DNA from: Marchantia polymorpha subsp. ruderalis
Lineage: Eukaryota; Streptophyta; Marchantiopsida; Marchantiales; Marchantiaceae
Reading direction: 5' to 3'
Assembly: GCA_037833965.1 (NCBI GenBank)
Contig: AP031353.1
Span: 250,501 to 314,500 of the forward strand
DNA: 64,000 bases
Part shown: piece after piece, positions 48,179 through 61,333 of the stretch
Numbering within the stretch: the first letter of the stretch is position 1
Layout: every line of letters starts with the position of its first letter
Made by a program: the position numbers and the translations under genes
The notes under the pieces: model-generated
What the model saw: only the letters and a program-made list of their open reading frames with translations
Database searches by the model: none
What the model was told of the DNA's origin: nothing

Positions 48179-51127
48179 TTAGTCGCTCATGAGTCTCTTG
48201 AAGACGACCTCTGAAGAACTCAACATCCTGTTCAGAGTCCAAGGTAGTCCCTTCTCTGTGATGACTTTGTACCGTGGCTCAATCCTGTTCTCTAAACTGT
48301 AACCAAAAAACTGAGGAAAATCCACCAATTCCGATCGACTGCGTTTCATTTTCAAGAAGAAATCCCATTTCGGCTGCAGGTTATTTTCCACGTTCAGTCC
48401 TAGAACCTGTGGAAAACGATTCAGTACAAAAGCGAGCTCCTCCATTTCGAAACCTAGACTCAAAAAGAAATCAATGGTAGGCTTGATGTTGCATTCCAAG
48501 CTCAAGCCCAGTGTTTGAGGAGAGCGCATGACGACACGGCTAAAATCCTCGATACCGATGCTGTGGAAGTACTCTGCCAGTGGCTTCAGCTTGCCTTCGA
48601 CGCTGTACCCGACTACATGCGGGAATCGGCTTAGTACCTTGCCTGCACCAGCTGCTGTGAAACCAACTTGTATTAAGTAGTTGAATATCATGGCAGTCTT
48701 AGACTGGCTGTATGTCAGCATGTGGGGGAAAGCGACAAGAATTCTCGGCCATCTCTTGCTTTCTACACCGAGGGTCTCCAAAAACGTCACAGTGGGTCTC
48801 AAGTTCTCCTCCACATTGCATCCAAACAGATGTGGTCGCTTCACCAGCACTTTGGGAATAAGGGAAGATGGCACACCCAACGACAGCAAATAATCCACCA
48901 CCTTCTGTATCTTCCCCTCAAAACTGTACGCCACGATAGGGGGGAACTTTTTGACTATGCAGTCAATTTTGGCTGGTGTGAGCCCGATGCTCAAAAAATA
49001 GGATAGCGAAGAAGGCAGTTTCCCATCGACCAGATGCTCTAGTAGCAACGGGTAACCTGACAAAATTTCCCTCGTGTTTCCTGGTTGTGGTACGAAGCTT
49101 GACAAATCTGGAAATCCAGGCAGCAGCTTCCCGGGCAAGATGGGAAACTTGGCGAGGATATCCAACTCTTCTCCGTGAGTCTCGCTCAGATTGTCCAGAT
49201 ACGGCAGGAGAACACTCCGTATTTCGCTCCCGGTAAGTTTCTCACCTGAATAGACGTGGACAACGTTTATTTCATATTGCACGAAGAAATACATAAATTT
49301 CTCAGCCTGTGATCTTGACTTGATAACTACCAGTGCAGCCATGAAAGCAGCTGGTAAAAAAACCGCAACATTTTAGATAAGCCTCATGTTTGCATAACTA
49401 AAATCGCTGGCTAGAGTGAGGTCCTATGGTCTGAAGCACAGGATGAGCATATACTCGATGCTTAACAGTTCTCCTCTACTGTCTCATCGACATAAGGGAA
49501 GTGGAATGCTGGGATACTTACCACAGAGAAAGCGAGCAGGGAAGCAGGATCTCAGAAGGGAGAGCAAGTGGGTAATGAAGGCCGGTGCCTCCTGTGCTGC
49601 TAGTTCGGCGTGGGCCGAGTCCAGTCCCTTCGATTCTAAAAACTGTAGAAGTACAGCAGTTATGTCTTCCCTGACTCCGGTCCATTGCTTCCACTCTCTC
49701 GTCAACCCGGCATCTAGAATGTCCGCTCCTGTTTCAAAATACAAAGCATATGATGATTGACATGTCACGGGCGTAGCCGTTGTGACTAGATAACTGCAAA
49801 CCCATTGGTAAGTAGCACTCGTTTTCAAACAGGTGAGCTCAAGGTTTGAGCAGGATCTGCAGTATCTGAGCTACATTCAATGATCTGGTTTACGAGATCT
49901 TGCAAATATCGTGTGTTCCGCAGATGGATTAGCACACGCTCAATCTGCGGAGAGAAATGGAAGAGCAGTGATCTCCTCTGCTTTCAATGGCGTTAACGAA
50001 GAGGAGAAAGAAACAGCGTGTGACGTTGCCATGGCGCGAGGTACATTCAGGTATAGAAAGAGACTCATATTGAAATGGTCAGTACGTGGGAATACCAGGA
50101 ATCTGAAAGTGAGCACCGGACAAATAAGTTCTGGTTTGAGAGATCGGAAGACCGAAAGCGCCAATTGTCCAGTTTCAGTGAGATTTTACACCGACAACAT
50201 TGTGACAAAAGTCTTACAGCAGTAAGAATAGAAGTACCCTCCCAAGTACGAATTATAATATGGTGGTAAACGACTACAAACAGGTTACTGCTGACAGCGC
50301 CAAATGAGAGAAGATAATAGCAAACACGTGCTGAAGCATCTAAAAGCGAGTTTTCGAACAGAATTTTAAGAAAATCTGAACATTCTTCACAGAGAATTCT
50401 CCAAAAGTTTGGAATGGCCTCTTGCAAGACAATCGCGCCACGACATCATGACACGATCAGGCAATGCTCCGCCAAGTTGAGGTTTGGACTGACATCTATA
50501 TATATTTATACGAATTGCCCTTAAGTCGGTCGTCACGCACTGCACCAGGTAGATTTCCACCTAAAGTAGACTCTTCTTTCAAGTCCGAGGCTAACAGGCG
50601 CATTCACATTACCATTTGAACAGACATACTTGCAACGGCAAACATGTTCACGCATATTCGACAAAGTTAAATCCTTGAAGTAGGACCAAATTCTGAGTGC
50701 ACAGGAACTTCGAAACTGCATGCAGTCAACATAGATATTTCAGGAGACGCAATGATACCTCCTATTTCTTGCCTCACTTACCTGGAAGGTCAGCGTCAGA
50801 ATACCGCCCGGTGAACAAACGTAACTCCAAGTTCGATGGAGCATTCTTCGATGAAGTAAGCTGTATGCCCTCGGTCGCCTGCTGGGGACTAAGTACACTG
50901 ACAGGACTTGGTCTCGTGGACTTCGGTCCGTCGCTTTTGGAGTCCGATTGGACAGCAGTCTGTGGGGCATAATGCGGAGAAATTGTGGCGGAGGAAGAAA
51001 GCCTCAACGACACAGACGATAATCGCCAAGCCGACAAGAAAGATGGTAAGAAGCCCTCAGCAATTTTCTTACGTGAGCAAGGGAAATGCTGGCTTCCCCG
51101 GCAGCTCGCAGAAGTTGGACACTGCAT
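48179..51127 (-). CDS. mTERF family organelle protein, three exons
   Basis: mTERF proteins bind nucleic acid in plastids or mitochondria and act in transcription or RNA processing. Exons on the minus strand: 51127-50782, 49728-49522, 49245-48179, joined in phase (1620 bases, 539 residues). Borders are G|GTAAGTG after exon 1, AACAG before exon 2, GTG|GTAAG after exon 2, and ATTCAG before exon 3. Exon 3 carries repeated mTERF helices of about 36 residues: KFPPIVAYSFEGKI, KRPHLFGCNVEENL, AFPHMLTYSQSKT, RFPHVVGYSVEGKL, RSPQTLGLSLECNI, RFPQVLGLNVENNL, DFPQFFGYSLENRI. The N-terminus (MQCPTSASC..., Ser/Arg-rich) looks like an organelle transit peptide. An ATG at 49342 gives a shorter model but ignores the exon 3 acceptor. 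Confidence 0.82.
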
Positions 51128-51624
51128 TTTCTCCGAAAGATTATACAGCTCAACCAGGAAAACCCGACACCCTCTCGAGCAAAGATCACCTCGCCGCAGG
51201 ATCGCCAAACGATCGATCACAACGGCTAGTACCCGCCCTGTCCTCTACCATTATTCACTATAAATGAGATAAATACCTCCCTCAGCCCGAAGGAAACCCC
51301 TGTCAAGAAAAGCAGCGAACAACAGCCTCCGCCTCTCTTAATTTGTCTTCGGGATGAACGGGATTCTAGTCACACTCCATCTGTTCGTTCATCACGCTCC
51401 ATCTGTTCGCGTTGCCTGCTGGCAAAACTCTGCAAGGACGTCCCGACCACGCCGCCAAGCCTATCATCCTTACTGTCTCCCATTCGTTCGCTAATGTCGA
51501 GGAATCAGTTCATGATTCCAAGCTCTTCCAACATAGACATTCACCGCGTCCATCCCTGCCTGCTTCCCTTCCTCAACTCTTTCGGACTCGGACTCATCGA
51601 AGACAGTCTCGCCTTCAGTTTACG

Positions 51625-52044
51625 ATGGATTACGCTTCCGCTGCTGATGCCGCGGAAGCGTATCGCTCAATGTGTTGCATGCATGCTGACTCGGCGTCGG
51701 AGGGTGCGGAGGAAGTACTGGGGACGCTCAAGCAGGTGGGAATGGGGGTTTGGGTTGAGAAGTCGTGGGGGTTAGTCCGGTGGAGGCCAGGGGGGAAGAT
51801 TTCGGGAGGATGCATGATGAGCATTTGGGCCACTCAGAATGCGGATCGAGATCGGAATGTCAGAACATTAGCGCACATCATTCGCAGGACAGGATCCGCG
51901 CCTGACGTTGTGGTTTTGTTTGTTCTTGTTCGACGTTACCCCCGGTGGCCATCGACCGCGCGTCTCCCAGTCGTCGATCCCTCCTCCCCGGATAAGGTCG
52001 TCGATCGTTTGCCGGCGCTTGCACGAATCCTTGACTTGTATTAA
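51625..52044 (+). CDS. Hypothetical small protein, weak support
   Basis: 139 residues from ATG at 51625 (MDYASAADAAEAYRSMCCMH) to TAA. The frame is open upstream to 51412 without an ATG I trust. No domain is recognised. It is divergently placed about 500 bases from the mTERF start, so the interval may be a shared promoter. It could be a chance ORF in a GC-rich upstream region. Confidence 0.25.
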   Translation: MDYASAADAAEAYRSMCCMHADSASEGAEEVLGTLKQVGMGVWVEKSWGLVRWRPGGKISGGCMMSIWATQNADRDRNVRTLAHIIRRTGSAPDVVVLFVLVRRYPRWPSTARLPVVDPSSPDKVVDRLPALARILDLY

Positions 52045-54440
52045 ATTCTTGTATTCGCCTCGCCCTTTACGATATCTTTATGTTATGTACGGTGTACAGT
52101 GTACAGATCCTCATGACTGCGGAAAGAACAGGTCGTACTGTTAATGTACTGCGTAAATCGCTCGAACTGCGTTGCGCAGCCCGCTCACGTGCTTGAAAAC
52201 TACCTACCCATAACTACCTTCCATTCCCATTTACTACCCGCCAGAAGTCGGTTCACATGGCTAGAAAAATTTGCCAGTTAATGAGATGTAAATGGTAAAT
52301 AGATGGAGCACGTGGGACCCAAGAGGTGAAAAGTCTCGAAAATACAATATAAACGGCCAACCTACGAGAGAACCAAAAGAAACCCTAGCATCCTACAAGA
52401 ATAGCCACAAGAAAGAAGTAATACTAGTATAATAACTTGGTACAACAATAAACAAGTAACGTAAATGAACGGAAAAGTACAAGTAATAACCTATTAGAGC
52501 AAGTTAATTTTGAGCATACGACCACTTTCTTTACAATATTGTGTACAATACTTAGTCAGATTGTGACCATGGCTACTCTTACTCAGCCATGGATCAGTCT
52601 ATATCATATTAGATCAGGTGCTTTTATATTCGTGACAATTGTATATAACAAAATACTTTCCTATGCTTCATGGTCCGTTACAAAATAATTATGCTCTTGG
52701 CTGGTATTTTTCATTCAATAATAGCCATTTCATTCTATGCAAAAATGTTTTCGAAGGAATTATGACGCACCATCTCCCGGATTCTCTAGTACTATATAAA
52801 TGAAAATAAAAAATCCATGGCAATTTTTTTCAAAATTTGATGGGCGTAATTCCAATTTATTTTATATCAATATCTAAAACATATTCTTCCTTTTTAAAAA
52901 TGCATCAAATTATCAAGTATTTTATTTTTAAAATCATTCCATACATAAAACATCACACTGATTGTTTTTGTATTTCACAAACCTCATAGTCTACAACATA
53001 GAATTCACACCTTACATTTTTCATGAAATATATTTGCAAAAAAATATGCTTGATATAAAATAAAGATAAAAAATCAAAATGACAAAATACAAACAAATGA
53101 AAACTACACATATCAATTAAACTGTTTACAAAATTTTAGGTTTTTTTTAATCATCAATCTAACATGCAAAATTCTTTTACGTTTATAATCAAGAAGTTTA
53201 TTTTTTTTAAATATATTGGATGTTTATTTACAATATTCATCTAATATTATTTTTTTGTTAATACGTGAAATTTAATTAAGAATTTGATTTTTTGTCACTC
53301 TATGATTGCATATCTCTTTATATTGTACTCAAGTTTGTACATTAAAATCTTCATCATAAAAAAAAGTTCCAATTTCTCTAAAAAATTAGAATTTATCATC
53401 AAAACAAATATTGCTTACATGAATAAAACAATGTGTTTGTCATACTATGAATACTATGGCATAAATTGTGTTGGAAGCTAACTCATGTCTTGTGAATAAT
53501 TTATTTTAGCTAGATTAGGGTTTAAATTTAAGATTTAGGTAATTTCTAAGACTCATAATCTGGTCTCTGTACATTAGGCATTTTTAAAATAGATGCACAA
53601 TATATCTAATTTCAAATCTCTTTAATCCCTAAACTCAAAATAATTTCTGGAACATTAAAGGCAGATCAGCCTCAACTTACTTCACCTAAGAGAAAGTAGC
53701 TTCAATTCATTCACACAAGAGAGAGTAGAGAAGAGGATGTGTCTTTGATGAAAGAGAGGGCTGGGAGAGAGCAAAGCGTGTGAGGAGATTCACCTATCTT
53801 GACAAGATCGACGAGAGTGTGGGAGAAAGTGGGCGAGAGATAGAGGTGTGTACGGGCCAGGCGAGAGAAAGAGAGAGGCGAGGCAAGGATAAGGGAGCGC
53901 AGTTGTGACGTGATTGCTTGTATATTCTTGTTTTTGAGTATTTTGACAAATTGCCTGACTTCCGAACTGACTTTGAAGATCAAAGATGCCAAGAAGAAAC
54001 TCCGAGAGCTGATGCATGACGATATGTAAGTTAAAAGAAAAACCTCTGTACGTTGTTGTTTTGATTCATGTGCAATAAATTATTGAGTATCACAAGATGT
54101 TCAGATAAAGCTAGCACGGATGCCCCTCATCTCTTCTTTGTCACTTGGTAGTGATAGTAGTTATCAAATTAGTTTGACGAGAGTATCGGAGAAAGTGAGC
54201 GAGACACAGAGGTGGAGACAGGTGAGGCGAGAGAGCGAGTAGAGGCAAGGGGAGGGAAGTGCAGAGGCAACATGATTATTCTTTTTGGCGGAGAAAGTGA
54301 CAATCCGTAGAAGGAGATAAATCAAGTGATTTCAGAAAAAAAAAATTCCAAATGATTGGAATAGCAAAACAGTCAAACGCGGTGCCGACGCGCATGACAC
54401 TTTTCAATTTGTTGCATCAATAGAAATATGATCTTCAAAT
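52045..54440. other. AT-rich intergenic DNA, no gene seen
   Basis: Very AT-rich from 52.5 to 53.6 kb. A purine-rich GAGAGAG stretch at about 53720-53880 resembles the one at 54170-54300 (GACGAGAGT...GAGAAAGTGxGCGAGA), suggesting an old local duplication. No supported gene. Confidence 0.5.
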
Positions 54441-54459
54441 TTCAAAACGAGATGCCGCC

Positions 54460-56391
54460 ATGAATCGGGTCATTGCAGTTGCATGCAGATTTGATACATC
54501 ATTTGGTTGTGAGAGCAAAATTCATGCAAAACGTCAAAAATCGACCACAAAGAAGACAATTGATCCATCGTTTTGTCCCGAGAATTACCACATTCATCTC
54601 AAAAGCGAGCATTCAATTTGTTGGAAAGAGTATCAAGCACTCTCTATAGAAAGTAAGTGGATTTACTTCGACATTGAAGTACCTTTTGTGAACACAATCA
54701 TGTCGCATCTGGAGAGAGATATCAACCATGTAACATACATTATCGACAACGACATGGTTGAGGTCATCATAAGAGAAATGTTATGGAATCTTGAAGATTT
54801 TGAGGGCCAAACCTATGAGATCGCAATGCCCGTATTCACGCTAGATACTCACACGAGTAACTCGTATGTGACTATCAAAACCTCAATGACATACCAACTT
54901 GCAATTAAATACATTGACAGTGGTATTAGTCTCAAGCAGGCTACGTTGGCGCTTCAAGTAACAAAGGAAGTTGTCATGATCTTCAAGCTAGGTGGGATGA
55001 ATGTTTTGAAAATTGCAACATATGTACGCGTCCGATGCGGTGCCAATTTTCAGATCATTTCTAATATCTTATGCATGGTGTGGACGTTCTCATTGCTCTT
55101 GATGCCTCAACTTGCCTCACTTCATACATAGATATTTGTGCTCGTTTTGTTTGGCAACGCCAGTCTTATAATTTGCATCTTATATCAAATTTTTTTACGG
55201 ATCTCATACTGGTTTGTCACAGTTTGAAATTCTGTGCAAATTATTTGATGTACTTTCTTCTCGCTGAAGAAATCAATTAATTGATGCGTCGCCAGATAGA
55301 GCTCAAAACATGATATCTTATGATGCAGGTGTTATCATGCGTCTTCAACAATATTTATTGGAAGGATTCATTTGTGTGTGGTGTATTCTCCATCAATGGA
55401 ACATTCCGCTACAAGAGTCATACATGTTGGATGGGGATGCATGGTATGGAACACTACTATCTATGATCTCGCACCTGTGTTGACAGCAGAAGCTTCTTTC
55501 CAAGATGAAATCAACTTGTCCCAAGACATATGAGACTAGATGACACGCCATGTTCAATACCACATGTTGGTTTGATGATAATCGTCACGAAATCAGTGCT
55601 CATTCTTTTGAAATTCATGTGAGCTCTTCTCGGCTCTTAAAGTGATATCTGGTGGATTCTAAATGCTATCACAAGGAGCATCACAAGTGCTATACATACG
55701 ACGGTGATGCGACTTCAATGTTATCGATTGACGCTTAGCCAACAACAAACACATGTTGAAATACTAATTGATGAGTTATTGTTTAAGATCAGTGCAATTC
55801 GCAATTCCAACTTTAAAAATGTGGACAAATTCACTTATGTCATCACAACAATTGGTCTGCTTCCTATATTGACATCACTAGCTTCATCGAAGATCTTGGG
55901 CATTTTTCTCTAACTACAATCAACAATCTCAATAAACCAATTCGGCAACTACTTCTTTGAAATGTTGTGTTCCTTATATTTGACATTTTTGATGGATTTA
56001 TGGAATGCGTATCATTGCAAGATGAACGCGGATCAAGCAACGATCTAGACTGTCCACCCGTGTATACTTTTGAATTAGTGAAATTTAAAGGTCGTGATAT
56101 TAGCCGACTTATTATCCAACAAAAATCTTACTTGACTATAGTTGATCTTACTCTAAATTGACAAAATTGGGTCCCAATTTGCAAAGTTTTGTACCATGTA
56201 GAAAAATGTTTCAACTTGTAAGTAAGCCATGGACTCATGTGATCATCAATGCTCGTTTAACAATGCATGGTTACAGTCATGTTTATCAGGCCGTTTCAAT
56301 TTTCTAATAGATTTCGTTGGCATATTGGGTTCACCGTTTCCAAATACAGCGCCTGTCGAGAGTGACTTCTCAATGTTGAAATTTAGGAATG
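54460..56391 (+). pseudogene. Decayed hAT-superfamily transposase gene
   Basis: The open stretch 54460-55131 resembles the N-terminal half of plant/oomycete-type hAT transposases. Further frames give WTFSLLLMP/ALDAST, ICARFVWQRQSYNLHLIS, a VIMRLQQYLLEGFICVWCIL block with a His-Gln after it, and the C-terminal dimerisation signature FPNTAPVESDFSMLKF near 56340-56385. Several stops and frame changes are present. The gene is truncated after the signature by a B-family 5' end at 56392. Terminal inverted repeats of the hAT element were not identified. Confidence 0.65.
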
Positions 56392-56626
56392 TGTGGTGCT
56401 TAGTTTTTTTGATTTTGGCATAAAGAACAAATAAGTCCTTAGGCATAAGAGTTAGGAGATTTAATGGAAATTAGTCAATTAGGAGAGAAATTGGAATCCA
56501 CCTTCGACCAAAGACCTTTGAATCATCGGTGCAGCCATTTTTGACGATGCAATAACGAGGCCTTTGGCAAAGACGACGAGTCACAATTTGAATTCGCCAA
56601 GAACTGGTTAAGATCCGCATGCGCTG
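56392..56626 (+). mobile_element. Element B3, 5' fragment
   Basis: Begins TGTGGTGCTTAG inside the hAT gene, immediately after its dimerisation motif, and follows the B leader. It is broken at 56627 by the 3' end of another B element in reverse orientation. Confidence 0.65.
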
Positions 56627-57273
56627 TGTAATGACAGACAAATACCAAAATGGAGCATAATGGTACAGATCCGATCTCACGAGGACAGAAACAACCACAA
56701 AAGTCACGATTTTTCACAGATTAGCATTCTATTAAGTAGTTTTACTTCTTAGGCCAATGCCACTCTCGGAAGACACTACCCAACTAGGGCCGAAGACCCG
56801 TAGAGCAGTGCGTAACCACACTCACAGCTTGAAACTTTTCCAATCAACGCCTGTAGGAATCGCTTGTGACCCCACGCTCATATCACAGGGGTAAAACTTC
56901 CAAGCATTGCATACATCCCAACACACTTATCTGAATACCCAGACTTGAATTTGTTAAAACCCCAAGGAACACTCGGCTACTCAAAACATTCAAGCTGACT
57001 ACTCACAACTCCCGATGCGGTAACTTCGACAAACAGGAGCGCACTGTGCTCGATGTCTGGATCACACACCAGCACACAAACACATAGTGAATGCAGGTTT
57101 ACAGTCAAGACAAGCCAATTGACTGAAAAGCCCTCCAAGGAAAGAGCCTTGGACCTCTTTATTCACAATGGCAACTCTGGAATCTCAACCGCTTGAGTCG
57201 AATCGGTCTTGGGGATTGTGACGTCCGATGTAACGGTTACGGCGTCGTCTGAACTACTCTCTGCTCCTAGTCT
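56627..57273 (-). mobile_element. Element B4, 3' fragment
   Basis: On the minus strand it ends ...TCATTACA at 56627. It contains the last coding codons (RLGAESSSDDAV...VEIPELPL, stop near 57163), then AATAAA and the CCAAGG hairpin (about 57130-57170). It is interrupted at 57274 by B5 at a point inside the coding region. Confidence 0.7.
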
Positions 57274-58107
57274 TGTAATGATAGACAAATACCAAAATGG
57301 AGCATAATGGTACACATCCAATCCCACGAGGACAAAAAAAAACCACAAAAGTCACGATTTGTCACATATTAGCATTCTATTATGAAGTTTTACTTCTTAG
57401 GTTAATGCCACTCTCAAAAGACACTACCCAGCCGAAGACCCGCGGAGCGCACTGTGCTCAATGTCTGGATCACACACCACACACAGACACACAGTGGATG
57501 CAGGTTTACGGTCAAGACAAGCCAATTGAAAGAAAAGCCCTCCAAGAAAAGAATCTTGGGCCTCTTTATTCACAATGGCAACTTTGGAATATCAACCGCC
57601 TAAGGCGAATTGATCTCAGGGGCTGTGCCGTCCGATGTAGCGATTACGGTGTCATCTGAACTTACATCTACTCCTATCCTACACAACACGTTTACAATCT
57701 CTACTTCTACATTCTGGCGTGCCTCATTCAATCCCTCTGAAAATGTATTAACTAACTCTACAATCTGTTTGTGTCCTGCGGATCCGTTGGTCTTGGCGCT
57801 CATCAACCGTCGCTCGAGCGAATCTAGCTTCAAACATTTCATCGTTTGCAATTTCCACATCGCAAATCCGTTCAGACATTTCTCCAAACGCAACTTCAAC
57901 TCGTCGGTTGACTCATCCCGTAGCTGACGGTAGGCCTCCTCTGCCTTCTCCATTCTTCTTTGCGACTCCTGCGATCTCATGTCCGCCTTGCCTAACTGCT
58001 CCCGCAACCGTCGACATTCTGATTCAACCTTCAACTTACATTCGACCTCCGAAGACCTGGCCGATTCACAATCCGCCAATTTCTTGGCCCAATTCGCTAA
58101 CTCCTCC
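57274..58107 (-). mobile_element. Element B5, 3' fragment with coiled-coil coding
   Basis: On the minus strand it ends TATCATTACA at 57274. The coding part from 58107 to 57600 is a clean coiled-coil frame (ELANWAKKLADCESAR, LEKCLNGFAMWKLQ). It stops abruptly at about 58107 where an inverted 3' end begins, so the rest of B5 is missing. Confidence 0.7.
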
Positions 58108-58244
58108 TCCTGATTGGCCTGAGAAGTGAAACTCTTTAATAGAATGCTATTCTGTGACAAATCGTGACTTTTGTGGTTGTTTCTGTCCTCGTGTGATCGG
58201 ATCTGTACTATTATGCTCCATTTTGGTATTTATCTGTCATTACA
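58108..58244 (+). mobile_element. B-family 3' terminal fragment, inverted to B5
   Basis: About 137 bases matching the end of B2 (GGCCTGAGAAGTGAAACTC to CTGTCATTACA) on the plus strand, joined tail-to-body with B5 as an inverted junction. Confidence 0.65.
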
Positions 58245-58542
58245 GTGAGATGAGATTTTGCAATTCTGGGAAGTTTCCCCCTAAAATCATAGTGTGGGAT
58301 CCAAGGCGATTTCCACATGTGTTGTTTGGAAAAGTTTCATGCTGTGTGTGTGATTATACTCTGCTCTTCGAGCCTTCGGCCATAATTGAGCAGTGTCGTC
58401 TGGAAATGACATGTGCCTAAGAAGTAAAACTTGTTAATAGACTATTAATCAGTGACAAATCATGATTTTTGGTGTTGCATCTGTCTCTGTGGGAACAAAT
58501 CTATACCATTATGCTCCATTTTGGTATTTGTTGGTTATCACA
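58245..58542 (+). mobile_element. Second B-like 3' terminal fragment in tandem
   Basis: Another 3' region (GGGAAGTTTCCCCC, later ATGCTCCATTTTGGTATT), ending GGTTATCACA. It directly follows the previous 3' end and abuts retrotransposon leader sequence at 58543. Confidence 0.6.
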
Positions 58543-59071
58543 CCACATGACCTCGTCCCCGCACCAACCTACTCTAGCCCTACTAGCTATGGGTATGGGC
58601 GACCTAACCTGTCATCATCGCAAGAAGACTCTCACTGTCCATTGATCATCACTCCAATCTCACCGTGAGAGAAACAAAGATAGGTCGGCCGGTGATCAAG
58701 TCCAACCGCACTATCGACAGCACACAGGAGTAAAACTAATCCAAAAACCAACGTCAACCCATACACGGGCGCGCATCAAGAAGCAAGACTGGAGAGGATC
58801 CAAACACAAGCAAACAACTAGCAACGACTCTCCAGCCGAAATGAAACACAGCACAGAACAACACAACACACAAGACATCGCCTCGCATAGCGATCCCAAG
58901 TCGAACTCCATTGCCTCCTATCATCTTCCGACTCCAACGCCTACGATGCCATCTCGTTCATCCCGTCGCAAAGAGAATATTCATGCCAAGCTGTCTCATA
59001 CTTCATCTCATACCTCCACTTTACGCTGCAACTAGGGCAAGGAATGTAACTACCCTCTCTGTTTTCCATAG
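58543..59071 (-). other. Leader of a decayed DNMT-retrotransposon relative
   Basis: On the minus strand this matches the leader at 18425-18955 over its whole length (for example CAGGTTAGGT then GCCCATACCCATAG). It ends at the equivalent of about 15 bases before gag, where a B-family end adjoins. Confidence 0.7.
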
Positions 59072-61333
59072 GAAAAGCAATAATGATAAAATCATTATCA
59101 CTACCGAGAAACCATAATAAGTGAAACCGAGTGCAAATTCTCAATCTCTTCAAAATAATCTTCTTCTCTTTTCTTATTTCTTTCTCTTACTTTTTTCTTT
59201 TAAATTTTATTTTTTTCAACAAAGAGAAGGAGGTTTATACAAGTTAAAAGAGTCCATCATACGCTGTCCAAAAACTGAGCAAAGTGGTTGAAATCGTTTC
59301 TCAAGTTCCTATTTAGTCAACTACCAACACGTGTTATTCAAACAGTTGAGAAAGGAACTGTTGAATCTTTGGAATCCAATCAGCAATATGTACTTACTGC
59401 CAAGACCCCAAACAAAACATCCCTAAAAAATTATCTTACTTTGGCTGGAGAATCCGTTAGCTTGGGGAAGCCAAATTGATTAACCGGACTCAAAGGAGTG
59501 ACAGGGCAAGGTTTGAATTGAAGCCCTTAGATTCTATTTTTCTCAGCTTTTGAAATATTGTGGGCCCCATTCATACTCCGATCACCTGTGCTTCATGGTA
59601 AATAGCAAACCTTGAGAATGGTACATCTAGCTTACGTCCAATACCATCTACCCTGACCACTTACGGCTCATCTACTGCCATACATTGTTCATCTATCAAG
59701 GTGCTCATACAAATGTGTGCAGAACCTATCCTCTACAATGGTGTAATAGAGGTGTGCAATACTCAAAGATACACACATACTTTCGCTTTCATGACTTCTT
59801 TCCTTCTGACTTCCTCTGCTCCCGTGGCCATCCGCGGCCTAGCTCATCGAGCGCTAGTTTTCCACTACTTCCGGGGCAATATCTTCTGATTCATCCACCA
59901 ACCTTTCCTCGACCTCACATCACCTCATCCCATCACATGTCTCCCTCCACATTCACAGCTCCATGGTGTACACAAATTCCAAATTTCAGAAATTCAACAC
60001 TTCTTGATCCTTCTCAGACTGCCACGACACTTAGCCGAAAGATTCAAATACTCAATGAGCATCACCGTGGCTTGGCAATGCTACTCTCGGAAAGAGGTCA
60101 AACTCGAAAGATATGTTTGAACAAATAGCAAAGCAGTACGTAGGACAGAATGTTACAGCTCTAAATTCAGGTGGTTCCAAGATGGCCGAAGATGTTGCCA
60201 ACGAGTGCAAGCAGCACAACCTCTCGAGAAACTTGAACGTAGTGGTTCACTATCATTTCGTGAGCTTCGAGCTGTAACTGCTCCACGCTGCGTTCAATGT
60301 AAGCATATCCAATGATTTTTCTGAGAATATATTAGTCCACCTTTCCACTCCATGCGCACCACTCACATGTAACAGCTGCTGTCAACTATTCATGAGGCAG
60401 CGTGAGACCGACCTGTGATCACTGTTAGTCGCCTTGTAAACAAAATCCTAGAAGAGAAAGATCTGACTTGGAAGGACAGTAGGAAAGATAGTTCCAGTCT
60501 GCCAACACAGAGGATGAAAGGCCCCAATCGATTAAACAGATTAGGCTTGATTACTTACTATATCAAGCACTTTCAATGCAGTGATTACTTTGGAGAAGCT
60601 GCCGGATTAGACGTCTGGCTCAAAGAGGAGTCACACCGAACAAAGAGCTTCCAGTGTGATAACCTGAACCTGAATAGGATCTATATTATCTAGATCTTTG
60701 TTCTTCAGGAAATCCATGCACAAAATCGACAATTGGATGTGTTCAGGAAAGGCCGTCATGTGGCGTTGTACCGAAACACAAGACTGGCGGTGGAGAAGAT
60801 CTCTGTCGTCCGAGAAGATTTCTATTTTGGAATACTCTACAGGTTATCGAGCTTGTGAAATTCGCAAACTGCTTCTTCTGTTTATTGCTCTGACCTGAGC
60901 AAAGCTCTTTGGTCCCACGGACTTGAATTTTCAGTCCAATTTTCACCCTGATGAAAATGATTCTCGTAGAGTGAGTCGCGTAGCTACGATGTTTTTGTGG
61001 AAGAACTCACTCACGTGCATTTTTGCCTGAAGATGACGAGATGATAAAGAAGACCACAAAGGAGACGACGAGGTTGAATAATTTGACATGGTGGCCCCAT
61101 TCGTTCGAAAGTGGAGGTCTTGAGCATGGAGGGAATCAAAACTGGAACACTAACTCTGAGAGAGAAACGACAGGAATTACTTTGCACGAACAAAACCACA
61201 AAAAGAAAACTTAGAAAAGCACGAACAAAACCCTGAACAAAACCACAAAAGAAAACTAAGAAAAAAACCAACAAAAATTTGAACACACTACACTGACGTA
61301 TTCACTATTCACCCAGTTCTTTGAGAAAAAAAG
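59072..61333. other. Cargo position of the relative, possible gene fragments
   Basis: This interval lies between the relative's LTR and leader and shares no visible sequence with 16500-18420. Plus-strand reading contains coding-like stretches: SRKIQILNEHHRGLAMLLSE near 60030, QYVGQNVTALNSGGSKMAED then VANECKQHNLSRNL near 60140-60240, and RLNRLGLITYYIKHF near 60530. Between the last two there is a possible GT...AG intron (about 60298-60376). I do not recognise the source gene. Frame changes separate the pieces. Confidence 0.35.

Noticed and set aside
48179-49342. mTERF as a single-exon gene starting at 49342
   Set aside because: The segment before 49245 has no mTERF similarity and a good acceptor (ATTCAG) lies at 49246; two upstream exons join in phase.
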